DNA of 64,000 nt. Origin: Streptomyces sp. NBC_00582. Its GTDB lineage: Bacteria; Actinomycetota; Actinomycetes; Streptomycetales; Streptomycetaceae. The DNA lies in NCBI RefSeq assembly GCF_036345155.1, contig NZ_CP107772.1, positions 5,828,001 through 5,892,000 on the forward strand, given 5' to 3'. Both the position numbers and the translations under genes were made by a program. This document shows positions 8,136-17,744 of the stretch, piece by piece (position 1 is the stretch's first letter; each line of letters begins with the position of its first letter). A model generated the notes under the pieces. It saw only the letters and a list, made by a program, of their open reading frames with translations, did not search any database and had not been told where the DNA came from.

Positions 8136-8411
8136 GTGAGCGTCACCGTCCGCATCCCCACCATCCTGCGCACCTACACCGGCGGTGCCGCCGAGGTCAC
8201 CGCCGAAGGGGCCACCCTGGGTGAGGTCATCTCGGACCTGGAGAAGAACCACACCGGGATCGCCGCGCGTGTCCTGGACGACCAGGGCAAGCTGCGCCGG
8301 TTCGTGAACGTCTACGTCAACGACGACGACGTCCGGTTCGAGCAGGGGCTGGAGACGGCGACCCCCGACGGGGCGGGCGTGTCGATCATCCCGGCCGTCG
8401 CCGGCGGCTGA
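8136..8411 (+). CDS. cysO: CysO-like sulfur carrier protein (ThiS/MoaD family)
   Basis: 91 residues from a GTG with a perfect GGAGGT six bases upstream. The ubiquitin-like fold ends in PAVAGG, the diglycine tail that is adenylated and thiocarboxylated. VRIPTILRTYTGG, FVNVYVNDDDVRF and the last residues closely resemble mycobacterial CysO as I recall it, which donates sulfur to O-phosphoserine through CysM, with Mec releasing the cysteine. No cysM or mec homologue is in this window. Downstream of thrC, probably in the same transcript. MoaD-like use in molybdopterin synthesis is less likely given the similarity to CysO. Confidence 0.82.
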   Translation: MSVTVRIPTILRTYTGGAAEVTAEGATLGEVISDLEKNHTGIAARVLDDQGKLRRFVNVYVNDDDVRFEQGLETATPDGAGVSIIPAVAGG

Positions 8412-8451
8412 GCCGTGGTTGACCTTCGGTCAGTACCCACCGGTAGTAACC

Positions 8452-8473
8452 GTCGGTAACAGTGATTACCGAC
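8452..8473. other. Inverted repeat between cysO-like gene and terminator
   Basis: Perfect 8-base arms GTCGGTAA and TTACCGAC around CAGTGA. It lies 40 bases after the cysO-like stop and just before the strong terminator hairpin. Related half-sites (ACCGGTAGTAACC) precede it. It could be a regulator site or a small RNA-stabilising stem; no function is shown. Confidence 0.4.
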
Positions 8474-8481
8474 TGTTCATC

Positions 8482-8520
8482 GAATTGCCCCCTCCGTGAG
8501 AGAAGCGGAGGGGGCAATTC
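8482..8520 (+). terminator. Terminator hairpin after thrC-cysO
   Basis: A 15-bp perfect stem (GAATTGCCCCCTCCG / CGGAGGGGGCAATTC) with a 9-base loop. No T-run follows, as is common in high-GC actinobacteria. Confidence 0.75.
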
Positions 8521-8874
8521 AGTGTGGTTGAGCGCGGTACAGTTGGGGAACCGGGTCGCGGAACCCTGATCCGGAGTCTTTTGTTTCTGCCTGATGCCCG
8601 ACAAGAAGTAGCCAAAGTGCGTGCCTCTTGTGCGGCATTTGTGGCTTTTGCGGGGCCCGACTTGCCCTGAATTCTGGCGAATTCTCGCCACATTACGGAT
8701 CCCCTGCGTCCAGAATTCTCGTCCAAGTGACCTGTTGCAGAGGGCAGTTGGACAGATACATTCGGCCGCGGTCGACGCGTTCCGGCGCACGCCCCCAACC
8801 AACTGGGGGGTGAGGTCTGACCCGGATCCGCGAAGTGTGGATCTGTGCAAGGGCCAGTAATAGGGGAGTTAGGC
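8521..8874 (+). other. Long upstream region/leader of the cold-shock gene
   Basis: 354 bases without a credible gene. It is noticeably less GC-rich than its surroundings (for example around 8576-8760) and contains a perfect short stem, GGCGAATTCTCGCC, near 8677-8690, plus several GAATTC repeats. Cold-shock genes often have long structured 5' leaders that act as RNA thermometers; this stretch probably holds the promoter and such a leader. No promoter boxes could be assigned with confidence. Confidence 0.45.
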
Positions 8875-9081
8875 ATGGCTCAGGGCACCGTCAAGTGGTT
8901 CAACGCGGAGAAGGGGTACGGCTTCATCGCGGTCGACGGTGGTGCGGATGTTTTCGTCCACTACAGCGCGATCCAGATGGACGGGTACCGCACCCTGGAA
9001 GAGGGCCAGCGGGTCGATTTCGAGATCTCGCAGGGTCAGAAGGGGCCGCAGGCGGACATGGTCCGACTGGCGACCGGCTGA
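8875..9081 (+). CDS. Cold-shock domain protein (CspA family)
   Basis: 68 residues comprising a single cold-shock domain: [15 protein letters not shown] (RNP1-like) and VFVHYSAI (RNP2-like) are intact. It binds single-stranded nucleic acid and acts as an RNA chaperone. The start is the ATG preceded by AGGGGAG. A 354-base region upstream and a perfect terminator 41 nt downstream mark it as a single-gene unit. It is distinct from the longer cold-shock protein at 41622. Confidence 0.92.
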   Translation: MAQGTVKWFNAEKGYGFIAVDGGADVFVHYSAIQMDGYRTLEEGQRVDFEISQGQKGPQADMVRLATG

Positions 9082-9121
9082 AGCACGCGCCGACTGAAGC
9101 GTCGTTCTTCTGTTTCATCTT

Positions 9122-9157
9122 CGAAGGGCTCGTGCCTCCCGGGGTACGGGCCCTTCG
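9122..9157 (+). terminator. Terminator hairpin after the cold-shock gene
   Basis: 15-bp stem with two G-U pairs (CGAAGGGCTCGTGCC / GGTACGGGCCCTTCG) and a six-base loop, 41 nt after the stop codon. Confidence 0.75.
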
Positions 9158-9261
9158 GCATGCCCCGGCACCCCGGTGAACCGGACCCCGGTCCGTGGGA
9201 GGCGCTTGCGCCCGCCCGTCACCCGACCACCCCCCTCAACGGGCCCGCTTCGCGGGCGCAC

Positions 9262-9288
9262 CTTGCACTCGGGCATGCCGAGTGCTAA
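9262..9288. promoter_or_regulatory. CIRCE element 1 (HrcA operator)
   Basis: CTTGCACTC-N9-GAGTGCTAA matches the CIRCE consensus TTAGCACTC-N9-GAGTGCTAA except at the left edge. It overlaps the predicted -35 to -10 region of groEL2. Confidence 0.88.
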
Positions 9289-9291
9289 TCA
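9263..9291 (+). promoter_or_regulatory. Predicted vegetative promoter of groEL2
   Basis: TTGCAC (9263-9268), a 17-base spacer, and TAATCA (9286-9291). Both boxes are embedded in CIRCE 1, as expected for HrcA repression. Confidence 0.55.
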
Positions 9292-9297
9292 TTGGCG

Positions 9298-9324
9298 TTA
9301 GCACTCTGAAGGTGAGAGTGACAA
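9298..9324. promoter_or_regulatory. CIRCE element 2, degenerate right arm
   Basis: TTAGCACTC-N9-GAGTGACAA has a perfect left arm, and the right arm matches 7 of 9 positions. It begins 9 bases after CIRCE 1, so GAGTGCTAA-N9-TTAGCACTC can also be read as an inverted arrangement shared by both. Confidence 0.65.
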
Positions 9325-9343
9325 AGAAGGACCGGGTCGGTGA

Positions 9344-11074
<1,731 letters not shown>

Positions 11075-11106
11075 TCGACCTGACGGTTGATCGCCTGTCC
11101 TTGGGA

Positions 11107-11150
11107 CCGAGGGCGGTATCCCTGGCTACGGCCGGGGGTACCGCCCTCGG
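11107..11150 (+). terminator. Terminator hairpin after groEL2
   Basis: A 16-bp stem with one G-U pair (CCGAGGGCGGTATCCC / GGGGGTACCGCCCTCGG), extended inside by GGC/GCC and followed by GCGTTT. Confidence 0.78.
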
Positions 11151-11350
11151 GCGTTTCAGCGGGCGTCCATCGTGTCCCGCGCCGGTACGGCCATGGCCGC
11201 TACCGGTAGGGTTTCTGACATGAACACCGGACCGGCCTCGCGCCACACACGGATGGGCGATCCGGTGGAGAGCTGACCGCCCGCGGACCTCCGCAGTGCT
11301 CGCGCACCGAGAACCCTTCTTCGTGTCGAGTACAAAGCGAGGTCAGTCGT

Positions 11351-11725
11351 ATGTCAGTCACGTTCAACCACACCATCATCGCCGCCAGGGACCGCAACGA
11401 GTCGGCCCGGTTCTTCCGGGAGCTGTTGGAGCTGGCGGAAGCCCCCTCGTGGGGCCCCTTCACCAACATTCAGCTCGACGACGGCGTGCTGCTCCAGTTC
11501 GCCGAGCCGCCGGTGGACATCCAGATGCAGCACTACGCCTTTCTCGTCGACGACGACCTGTTCGACCGGGCGTACCGGCGGCTGTGCGAGCGCGGCGTCG
11601 TGCACTGGGCCGATCCGCAGATGCGGCGGCCCGGTGAGATCAACAGCGAACACGGCGGCCGGGGCGTCTACTTCAAGGACCCCGCCGGTCACGCCATCGA
11701 GCTGATCACCCGTCCGTACCTGTGA
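11351..11725 (+). CDS. VOC superfamily (glyoxalase/bleomycin-resistance-like) protein
   Basis: 124 residues beginning MSVTFNHTIIAARDRNESARFF. The paired beta-alpha-beta layout ends in KDPAGHAIELITRPY, the usual C-terminal metal-ligand segment (Glu of IELI; His in FNHT). Members act as metal-dependent lyases or dioxygenases, or bind antibiotics; the substrate here is unknown. A single-gene unit after groEL2. It overlaps the convergent methyltransferase gene by 20 bases. Confidence 0.8.
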   Translation: MSVTFNHTIIAARDRNESARFFRELLELAEAPSWGPFTNIQLDDGVLLQFAEPPVDIQMQHYAFLVDDDLFDRAYRRLCERGVVHWADPQMRRPGEINSEHGGRGVYFKDPAGHAIELITRPYL

Positions 11726-12395
11726 GCGTCGGGGTGTAGTGGGAGCCGACGGCCGGCTGGCCCGTGTAGTTGGGGCCGGCCGCCGGGTCGGCGCCCACAT
11801 AGGTGAGGGGGAGGGCGGTGGTCCGGGCGCCGCGGAGGGTGAGCAGGTGGCGGCGGGGGTCGTAGCCGAAGCCCGCCGCCCGGAGCGCCGCGATCGCCGC
11901 CCTGCCCGCGGCCGAGCCGTCGGCCCAGCGGATCGACTCCGGGTCGAAGTGGGCGAGGAGGAGACCGTCCTCGGTCAGCCAGGAGGCGGCCCGGGTCAGC
12001 AGTCCGAGCTGGTCGCCCACGTAGTGCAGACCGTGGACGCAGGTGATCAGGTCGTACGGCCGGGTCGGCGCCCAGGTGGAGACCGAGGCGGCGATCTCCT
12101 CGAGGGTGGGCGGGGTGGGGAGCGGGACCAGCGGTCCCACCAGGTCCACGGCGGTGAGGACTGCGTCGGCGGGGAGGGCGGAGGCCGCTTCCCGCAGGGC
12201 GCGGCCCTCACCGCTGCACAGGTCCAGCCAGGAGGGCGCGGGCCTCGCCAGATGCGCCAGCAGGTCCACGCCCAGCTCGCGGGCGTAGCTGTTCACCCCC
12301 GCGAGGCCGCGTTCGCGGTTCATCGTGTTGTTGGCGACCACGGACGACCGCTCCAGCTCGGGCAGGGAGACCAGCGCGCGTCGTTGCCCGGTCAT
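11706..12395 (-). CDS. Class I SAM-dependent methyltransferase
   Basis: 229 residues from the ATG at 12395. Motif I is WLDLCSGEGRALREAA, followed by LTAVDLVG and the catalytic-domain strand YDLITCVHGLHYVGD. A Rossmann-type methyltransferase with no recognisable substrate domain. Its start codon overlaps, in an ATGA, the stop of a short upstream reading frame that looks like the end of a WD40 gene, so translation may be coupled to that remnant. Confidence 0.8.
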   Translation of the reverse strand: MTGQRRALVSLPELERSSVVANNTMNRERGLAGVNSYARELGVDLLAHLARPAPSWLDLCSGEGRALREAASALPADAVLTAVDLVGPLVPLPTPPTLEEIAASVSTWAPTRPYDLITCVHGLHYVGDQLGLLTRAASWLTEDGLLLAHFDPESIRWADGSAAGRAAIAALRAAGFGYDPRRHLLTLRGARTTALPLTYVGADPAAGPNYTGQPAVGSHYTPTLTGTDG

Positions 12396-12532
12396 GCGGT
12401 CACCCGGCCGTCGACGACCGTCGTGGCGACCGCCGTCACCCAGCCCTCGTGTCCCGTCAGTGTCCCCGGCAGACGCGGATCCCCCGGAGAGCCACCCGTC
12501 GCCCACGTCCCCGCCCCCATCGCCTCTCCCAT
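12392..12532 (-). pseudogene. Remnant of a WD40-repeat protein gene
   Basis: A 46-codon frame runs ATGGGAGAGGCG... to TGA and overlaps the methyltransferase start by 4 bases. The last 22 residues, GTLTGHEGWVTAV then ATTVVDGR, match the opening of a WD40 repeat as found in Streptomyces WD40 proteins (LTGH..V.AVA....DG). The rest of the repeat is missing. It may be the relic of a longer gene whose 3' part was replaced, or just a leader peptide. Confidence 0.5.
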
Positions 12533-12719
12533 GCCGAAACGCTAACCGATACCACTGACAACGCTCCCGCGTGGCCGGGATCACAGGGCGTTCCGGGGGC
12601 CGGCCGGAATGGGACGGACGGCGTGGCGGTTCATCTTGGAGAGTCACTCAATGCATATGCACATACCGACCGGTTTTCCCCGCGCAAAGAACCTCTCACT
12701 TCACGAGGAGCCCCCCGAC

Positions 12720-13847
12720 GTGAGCGTCACCGAGCCCACCCCCTCCCGCGCCGCCGAGATCCTCTCCCGGCCGGTGAGCATCAACGGTCTGACCGTCCCG
12801 AACCGGATCGCCATGGCGCCGATGACCCGGATGTTCTCCCCGGACGGCATCCCGGGCGAGGACGTGGCGTCGTACTACGCGCGACGCGCCGGCGCCGGTG
12901 TCGGTCTGATCGTCACCGAGGGGACGTACATCGGGCACGAGTCGGCCGGGCAGAGCGACCGGGTGCCCCGGTTCCACGGTGAGGAGCAGCTCGCGGGGTG
13001 GGCGAAGGTCGCCGAGGGCGTGCACGCGGCGGGCGGGACGATCGTGCCGCAGCTGTGGCACATCGGCATGGTGCGCAAGCAGGGTGAGCCGCCGTTCGCG
13101 GACGCTCCGGCCGTCGGTCCGTCCGGGCTGCGGCTCGACGGGACCGAGGGCACGGGCAGGGCGATGACCCAGCGCGACCTGGACGACGTCATCGCCGCGT
13201 TCGCCGAGGCGGCGGCCGCCGCCGAGCGCATCGGCTTCGACGGCGTCGAGATCCACGGCGCCCACGGCTACCTCGTCGACCAGTTCCTGTGGGCCGGCAC
13301 CAACCGCCGTACCGACGCCTACGGCGGTGACGCGGCGGCCCGTACGAAGTTCGCCGCCGAGATCGTCGCGGCCGTCCGGGAGACCGTCTCGGCCGAGTTC
13401 CCGGTCATCTTCCGCTACTCGCAGTGGAAGCAGGAGGCCTACAAGGCCCGGCTCGCCGAGACCCCGGAGGAGCTGGAGGCCCTCCTCACGCCGCTGGCCG
13501 CCGCCGGTGTCGACGCCTTCCACGCCTCCACCCGCCGCTACTGGATCCCGGAGTTCGAGGGCTCCGACCTCAACCTCGCGGGCTGGACGAAGAAGCTCAC
13601 CGGCAGGACGACCATCACGGTCGGTTCGGTCGGTCTGGACGGCGACTTCCTGCGGGGCTTCGCGGGCGAGGGCGCCCCGCTCAAGGGCATCGACGACCTC
13701 CTCGACAGCCTGGAGCGGGACGAGTTCGACATGGTGGCCGTGGGGCGTGCGCTGCTCCAGGACCCGCAGTGGGCGGCCAAGGTCCTCGCGGGCCGTACGG
13801 ATGAGCTGCGGGCGTACGACGCCGCCGCCCTGCGCACCCTGAGCTGA
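12720..13847 (+). CDS. NADH:flavin oxidoreductase (old yellow enzyme family)
   Basis: 375 residues from a GTG, nine bases after GAGGAG; a longer in-frame extension back to 12609 lacks conservation. FMN-barrel motifs include VPNRIAMAPMTR, the substrate-binding HGAHGYLVDQFLW, NRRTDAYGG and the phosphate-binding VAVGRALLQDP. It reduces activated C=C bonds with NAD(P)H in the cytoplasm; the physiological substrate is unknown. A single gene facing downstream into a decayed phosphoesterase. Confidence 0.9.
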   Translation: MSVTEPTPSRAAEILSRPVSINGLTVPNRIAMAPMTRMFSPDGIPGEDVASYYARRAGAGVGLIVTEGTYIGHESAGQSDRVPRFHGEEQLAGWAKVAEGVHAAGGTIVPQLWHIGMVRKQGEPPFADAPAVGPSGLRLDGTEGTGRAMTQRDLDDVIAAFAEAAAAAERIGFDGVEIHGAHGYLVDQFLWAGTNRRTDAYGGDAAARTKFAAEIVAAVRETVSAEFPVIFRYSQWKQEAYKARLAETPEELEALLTPLAAAGVDAFHASTRRYWIPEFEGSDLNLAGWTKKLTGRTTITVGSVGLDGDFLRGFAGEGAPLKGIDDLLDSLERDEFDMVAVGRALLQDPQWAAKVLAGRTDELRAYDAAALRTLS

Positions 13848-13887
13848 GCGCCGGTTCACACGGAAACCGGTGGGTGGGGTCCGGGAG

Positions 13888-14459
13888 GTGAGGATCCTTC
13901 ATCTCTCGGACCCGCACATCGGGAGGGACGGCGCGGGCGGCTCCCTGCGGCTGATGCTGGGCGAGCTCCGGCAACCGCGGGACGTGGACGCCGTCGTCGT
14001 CACCGGTGACCTCGCCGACGACGGCGCGACGGAGGCGTACGCCACCGTCCGCACGCGCGTCGGCGATTTCGCGCGCCCCCTCGGCGCGCCCGTCTTCCAC
14101 ACCACCGGCGACCACGACGAGCGGTCCGCCTTCGCGAAGGTTCCGGGCAGGGGGCACCCGGAGGGCGCCGTCGCGTTCCCGGGGGAGGAGCGGGCCGCCG
14201 TCAGCGAGGTCGGCGGGTGGCGGTTCGTCACGCTCGACTCGCTGGTCCCGGGCCGGGTGGGATCGTCAACCGGATCGATCTGACCACCGCACCCGGGACG
14301 GAGCGGGCGGTGCTCGGTGCGTCGGCCTCGCCGGTGGAGCTGGGCGGGGCGGAGGGGCCGATGTTCCGCACGTTCCCCGCTCGGGATCCGCGCGCTCATG
14401 AGCTGGTCCATCAGCTGGACGAGGAGCGGACCCGGGAGATCATCGCGCGGCACGGCTGA
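13888..14459 (+). pseudogene. Metallophosphoesterase (CpdA-like), deleted and frameshifted
   Basis: The first part, VRILHLSDPHIGRDG ... VVVTGDLADDG ... TTGDHDERSAF, carries the N-terminal metal motifs of a calcineurin-like phosphoesterase (with GDHD in place of GNHD). After TLDSLVPGRV the frame ends at 14283. A second frame continues as GGIVNRIDLTTAPGT ... PMFRTFPARDP to 14459, which fits the family's C-terminus. The intervening GHxH metal motif and surrounding ~80 residues are absent, so this is an internal deletion plus frameshift and the product cannot be active. Confidence 0.75.
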
Positions 14460-14500
14460 GAGGGACGCGGTACTGCCGGCGGCACCCTGGGCGATTTCGC

Positions 14501-14544
14501 TTGCTTAACTCAATCAATCTGCATATGCTTGCTTGAGTCAAGCA
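14501..14544 (+). promoter_or_regulatory. Promoter with two operator copies upstream of the MFS gene
   Basis: A perfect 15-mer palindrome, TGCTTGAGTCAAGCA (14530-14544), and a 12/15 match, TGCTTAACTCAATCA (14502-14516), lie 28 bp apart centre to centre. A plausible promoter, TTGCTT-N17-TATGCT, spans them. This is the layout of a MarR/TetR-type repressor site; no regulator gene is adjacent. Confidence 0.6.
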
Positions 14545-14600
14545 GTTCATCGCTGGCTGCTCCCCTTCCTCGTTCCCGCGCATCCGACGGAGGCCCTGTC

Positions 14601-16073
14601 ATGTCCGACGCCCTTGCCCGACCCGCCGCGGCGGGGACATCCGCGCCGCCGAGGTCGAACGCCGTGGTGGCGGTGCTGGCCCTGGCCGGGATCGTCGTCT
14701 CGCTGATGCAGACCCTGGTCATCCCGATCGTCCCCGAACTGCCGAAGCTGCTGGACGCGCCGGCGTCCGACACCGCCTGGGCGGTCACCGCCACCCTGCT
14801 CGCGGCGTCCGTCGCCACCCCGGTCGTCGGACGGCTCGGCGACATGATCGGCAAGCGGCGGATGCTCGTGGTCAGCATCCTGATGCTGATCTCCGGCTCG
14901 CTGGTCTGCGCCCTCGCCGACTCCCTCGTACCGATGATCGTCGGCCGTGCGCTCCAGGGCCTGGCCGCCGCCGTGGTGCCGCTCGGCATCAGCATCCTGC
15001 GGGACACCGTGCCCGCCGACAGGCTCGCCGGCTCCACCGCCGTGATGAGCGCCTCGCTCGGCGTCGGCGGTGCGCTCGGGCTGCCCGCCGCCGCGTTCAT
15101 CGCCGACAACTGGAACTGGCACGTCCTGTTCTGGACCTCCGCCGCCCTCGGCGTCGTCTCCCTCCTGCTCGTGCTGGTCTTCGTGCCCGAGTCGCGGAAC
15201 CGCTCCGGCGGCCGCTTCGACCTCGTCGGCTCGCTCGGACTGTCGGCCGGTCTGGTCTCGCTGCTGCTGGCCGTGTCCAAGGGGGCCGACTGGGGCTGGA
15301 CGTCCGGGTCCACCCTGGGCCTCGGTGCCGCCGCCGTCGTGATCCTGGGCGCCTGGGGCTGGTGGGAGCTGAAGGCCGAGCAGCCGCTGGTCGACCTGCG
15401 CACCACCGCGAAGAGCCAGGTCCTGTTCACCAACCTCGCCTCGGTCGCCCTCGGCTTCTCGATGTTCGCGATGTCCCTGGTCCTGCCCCAACTGCTCCAG
15501 CTTCCCGAGCAGACCGGCTACGGCCTCGGCAGGTCCATGCTGACGGTCGGTCTGGTGCTCGCCCCGCAGGGCTTCGTGATGATGATCATGTCTGCCGTCT
15601 CCGCCGGGATCACCAAGGCCAAGGGCCCCAAGGTGACGCTGATGATCGGCGCGCTGATCGTGGCCGCCGGCTACTGCCTGAACATCGTCCTGATGAGCGA
15701 GGTCTGGCACCTGGTCCTGGTGTCCTGCGTCATCGGCGCCGGCGTCGGCTTCACCTACGGCGCGATGCCCGCCCTGATCATGGGCGCCGTCGACCCCTCG
15801 CAGACCGGTGCGGCCAACAGCCTCAACACCCTGATGCGCTCGCTCGGAACGTCCTTCGCCAGCGCCATCGCCGGTGTGATCCTCGCTCAGATGACCACGG
15901 ACTTCGGCGGGTACGCCCTCCCCTCGGAGAACGGCTTCAAGGTGATCATGGCGATCGGCGCCGGCGCCGCGCTCCTCGCCTTCTTCCTCGCGAGCTTCAT
16001 CCCGAAGCGCAGGGCCCCCGCGCAGCTCTCGGTGGTGGGGGAGACCGAGGAGGCCACGCCGGTCAAGTCCTGA
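14601..16073 (+). CDS. MFS drug exporter (DHA2, 14-TM type)
   Basis: 490 residues from the ATG with ACGGAGG upstream. Many hydrophobic helices are present; the A-motif is GRLGDMIGKRRM and motif C is VMSASLGVGGALGLPAAAF. These, with LMQTLVIPIVPELP in TM1, place it in the proton-coupled EmrB/QacA family. It would export small toxic compounds across the membrane. Expression is probably inducible through the paired operators upstream. It stands alone between a pseudogene and a carboxylesterase gene, which may share its regulon but has its own terminator-separated start. Confidence 0.88.
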   Translation: MSDALARPAAAGTSAPPRSNAVVAVLALAGIVVSLMQTLVIPIVPELPKLLDAPASDTAWAVTATLLAASVATPVVGRLGDMIGKRRMLVVSILMLISGSLVCALADSLVPMIVGRALQGLAAAVVPLGISILRDTVPADRLAGSTAVMSASLGVGGALGLPAAAFIADNWNWHVLFWTSAALGVVSLLLVLVFVPESRNRSGGRFDLVGSLGLSAGLVSLLLAVSKGADWGWTSGSTLGLGAAAVVILGAWGWWELKAEQPLVDLRTTAKSQVLFTNLASVALGFSMFAMSLVLPQLLQLPEQTGYGLGRSMLTVGLVLAPQGFVMMIMSAVSAGITKAKGPKVTLMIGALIVAAGYCLNIVLMSEVWHLVLVSCVIGAGVGFTYGAMPALIMGAVDPSQTGAANSLNTLMRSLGTSFASAIAGVILAQMTTDFGGYALPSENGFKVIMAIGAGAALLAFFLASFIPKRRAPAQLSVVGETEEATPVKS

Positions 16074-16096
16074 ACCCCCCCGTTGCCCGCTGGAGG

Positions 16097-16127
16097 CGGC
16101 CGTCACCCACACGAGGGGTGTCGGCCG
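16097..16127 (+). terminator. Hairpin after the MFS gene
   Basis: CGGCCGtCACCC / GGGTGtCGGCCG stem with one T-T mismatch and a seven-base loop, 23 nt after the stop. Confidence 0.6.
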
Positions 16128-16190
16128 TCTTCGGCACTTTCGCCGCGCACCGCCCGTTCCACGAACAGCCAGCGAATACAGGAGTGATCG

Positions 16191-17723
16191 ATGACGACAG
16201 CCGAGGCAGCCCTCGTCGCACGGACCGCCGCCGGAGCCGTGCGCGGCCGCCGGGAGGACGGTTTGACGGTCTTCCGCGGAATCCCGTTCGCCGCCCCGCC
16301 CGTGGGGGAGGCCCGCTTCCAGGCCCCGCGCCCGCCGCGGCCCTGGGACGGAGTGCGCGACGCGTACGCCTTCGGCCCGCCGCCCCTGCAGGAGGCCGGG
16401 ATCCAGGGGCGCGCGGGCGTGCTGGACGCCCCCATGGGCGACGACTGGCTGACGGTGAACGTGTGGACGCCCGAGGCCGACGAGCAGGCCGGCCGCCCGG
16501 TCATGGTCTGGATATACGGCGGCGCGTACAAACTCGGCCACTCCGGCAGCCCTGGCTACGACGCCCAGCACCTCGCCCGCACCGGTGATCTGGTCGTCGT
16601 CACCCTCAACTACCGCGTCGGCATAGACGGGTTCGCGCGGATCGAGGGGGCGCCCGCGAACCGGGGGCTGCTGGACCAGGTGGCCGCGCTGGAGTGGGTG
16701 CGGGACAACATCACGGCGTTCGGCGGGGATCCGGGCCGGGTGACCGTGTTCGGTGAGTCGGCGGGGGCCGGTTCGGTGGCGTCGCTGCTGGCCATGCCGT
16801 CCGCGCGGGGGCTGTTCGGGCGGGCGATCGCACAGAGCGTGCCCGGCACGTTCTTCTCCGACGCACTCGCCCGTGACCTCGCCTCCGCGATCGCCGCCGA
16901 GGCGGGCCTGCGCCCGACGGCCGCCGACCTGGCGACGGTCGACCCGCGCGAGCTGCCCGAGGCCGGGGCGGCGCTGAGCGCGACGATGGGGGAGCGGGTC
17001 GACCGCTGGGGGCAGGTGGCGCCCACGGTCACCCCGTTCTCCCCGGTGGTGGACGGGGAGGTGCTGCCGGTGACCCCCTGGCAGGCGCTGGCCGCGGGCG
17101 CGGGCCGGGACGTCGAGCTGGTGGTGGGGCACAACGCCCAGGAGTACCGGCTGTTTCTGGCCATGGCGGGGATCCTGGGCAAGGTGACGGAGGAGCAGGC
17201 CGCCGGAGTGCTCCGGCTGTTCGCGCCGGGCGGTGACGCGGGCGCGCGGGCCTACCGGGAGGCCTATCCGGACGCGGACGCAGGTGAGCTGTTCGAGCGG
17301 GTGCAGTCCGACTGGCTGTTCCACATACCCTCCCTGCACCTGGCCGAGGCGCAGGTGGCGGGCGGCGGGCGGGCCCATGTCTACGAGCTGACCTGGGCGG
17401 CCCCGGGCATGGGCGGCGTCCTGGGCGCCTGTCACGGCCTGGACATCCCGCTGCTGTTCGGCACCTACCAGGCGGACCTGGGCAATCTGCTGTTCGCCGG
17501 GGTGGAGGTGAGCGAGGAGGCCCGCGCGCTGACCGAACGGTTCCAGACGTCCTGGACCTCCTTCGCCCGCTCGGGCGACCCGGGCTGGCCTGCGTACGAC
17601 CCGGAGCAGCGGCTGGTGCAGGTGCTGGACGTCGAGCCGAAGGTGGTCCCGTACCCGGAGGAGACGTCCCGGCGGCTGTGGCAGGGGCGCGAGTTCCTTC
17701 CGCTGCCGTTGCTGGGCGCGTAG
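16191..17723 (+). CDS. Type B carboxylesterase
   Basis: 510 residues, full length for the family. Alpha/beta-hydrolase motifs: FRGIPFAAPPVGEARF, the oxyanion-hole WIYGGAY, and nucleophile elbow VFGESAGAGS (Ser190). An acidic member and a His (in GACHGLDIPLLFG) complete the triad pattern. There is no signal peptide, so it is cytoplasmic. It hydrolyses ester substrates of unknown identity; para-nitrobenzyl esterases are relatives. It lies 117 nt after the MFS gene with a hairpin between them. Confidence 0.9.
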   Translation: MTTAEAALVARTAAGAVRGRREDGLTVFRGIPFAAPPVGEARFQAPRPPRPWDGVRDAYAFGPPPLQEAGIQGRAGVLDAPMGDDWLTVNVWTPEADEQAGRPVMVWIYGGAYKLGHSGSPGYDAQHLARTGDLVVVTLNYRVGIDGFARIEGAPANRGLLDQVAALEWVRDNITAFGGDPGRVTVFGESAGAGSVASLLAMPSARGLFGRAIAQSVPGTFFSDALARDLASAIAAEAGLRPTAADLATVDPRELPEAGAALSATMGERVDRWGQVAPTVTPFSPVVDGEVLPVTPWQALAAGAGRDVELVVGHNAQEYRLFLAMAGILGKVTEEQAAGVLRLFAPGGDAGARAYREAYPDADAGELFERVQSDWLFHIPSLHLAEAQVAGGGRAHVYELTWAAPGMGGVLGACHGLDIPLLFGTYQADLGNLLFAGVEVSEEARALTERFQTSWTSFARSGDPGWPAYDPEQRLVQVLDVEPKVVPYPEETSRRLWQGREFLPLPLLGA

Positions 17724-17744
17724 GGGAGCCGAGCGGCAAGGGTC

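Noticed and set aside
11107..11150. Possible attachment site or small RNA after groEL2
   Set aside because: The perfect stem right after the stop codon is explained by transcription termination; no integrase or duplicated site is near.
14547..17435. A minus-strand frame of 962 codons opposite the MFS and esterase genes
   Set aside because: No recognisable domain, and both opposite genes have full motif sets.
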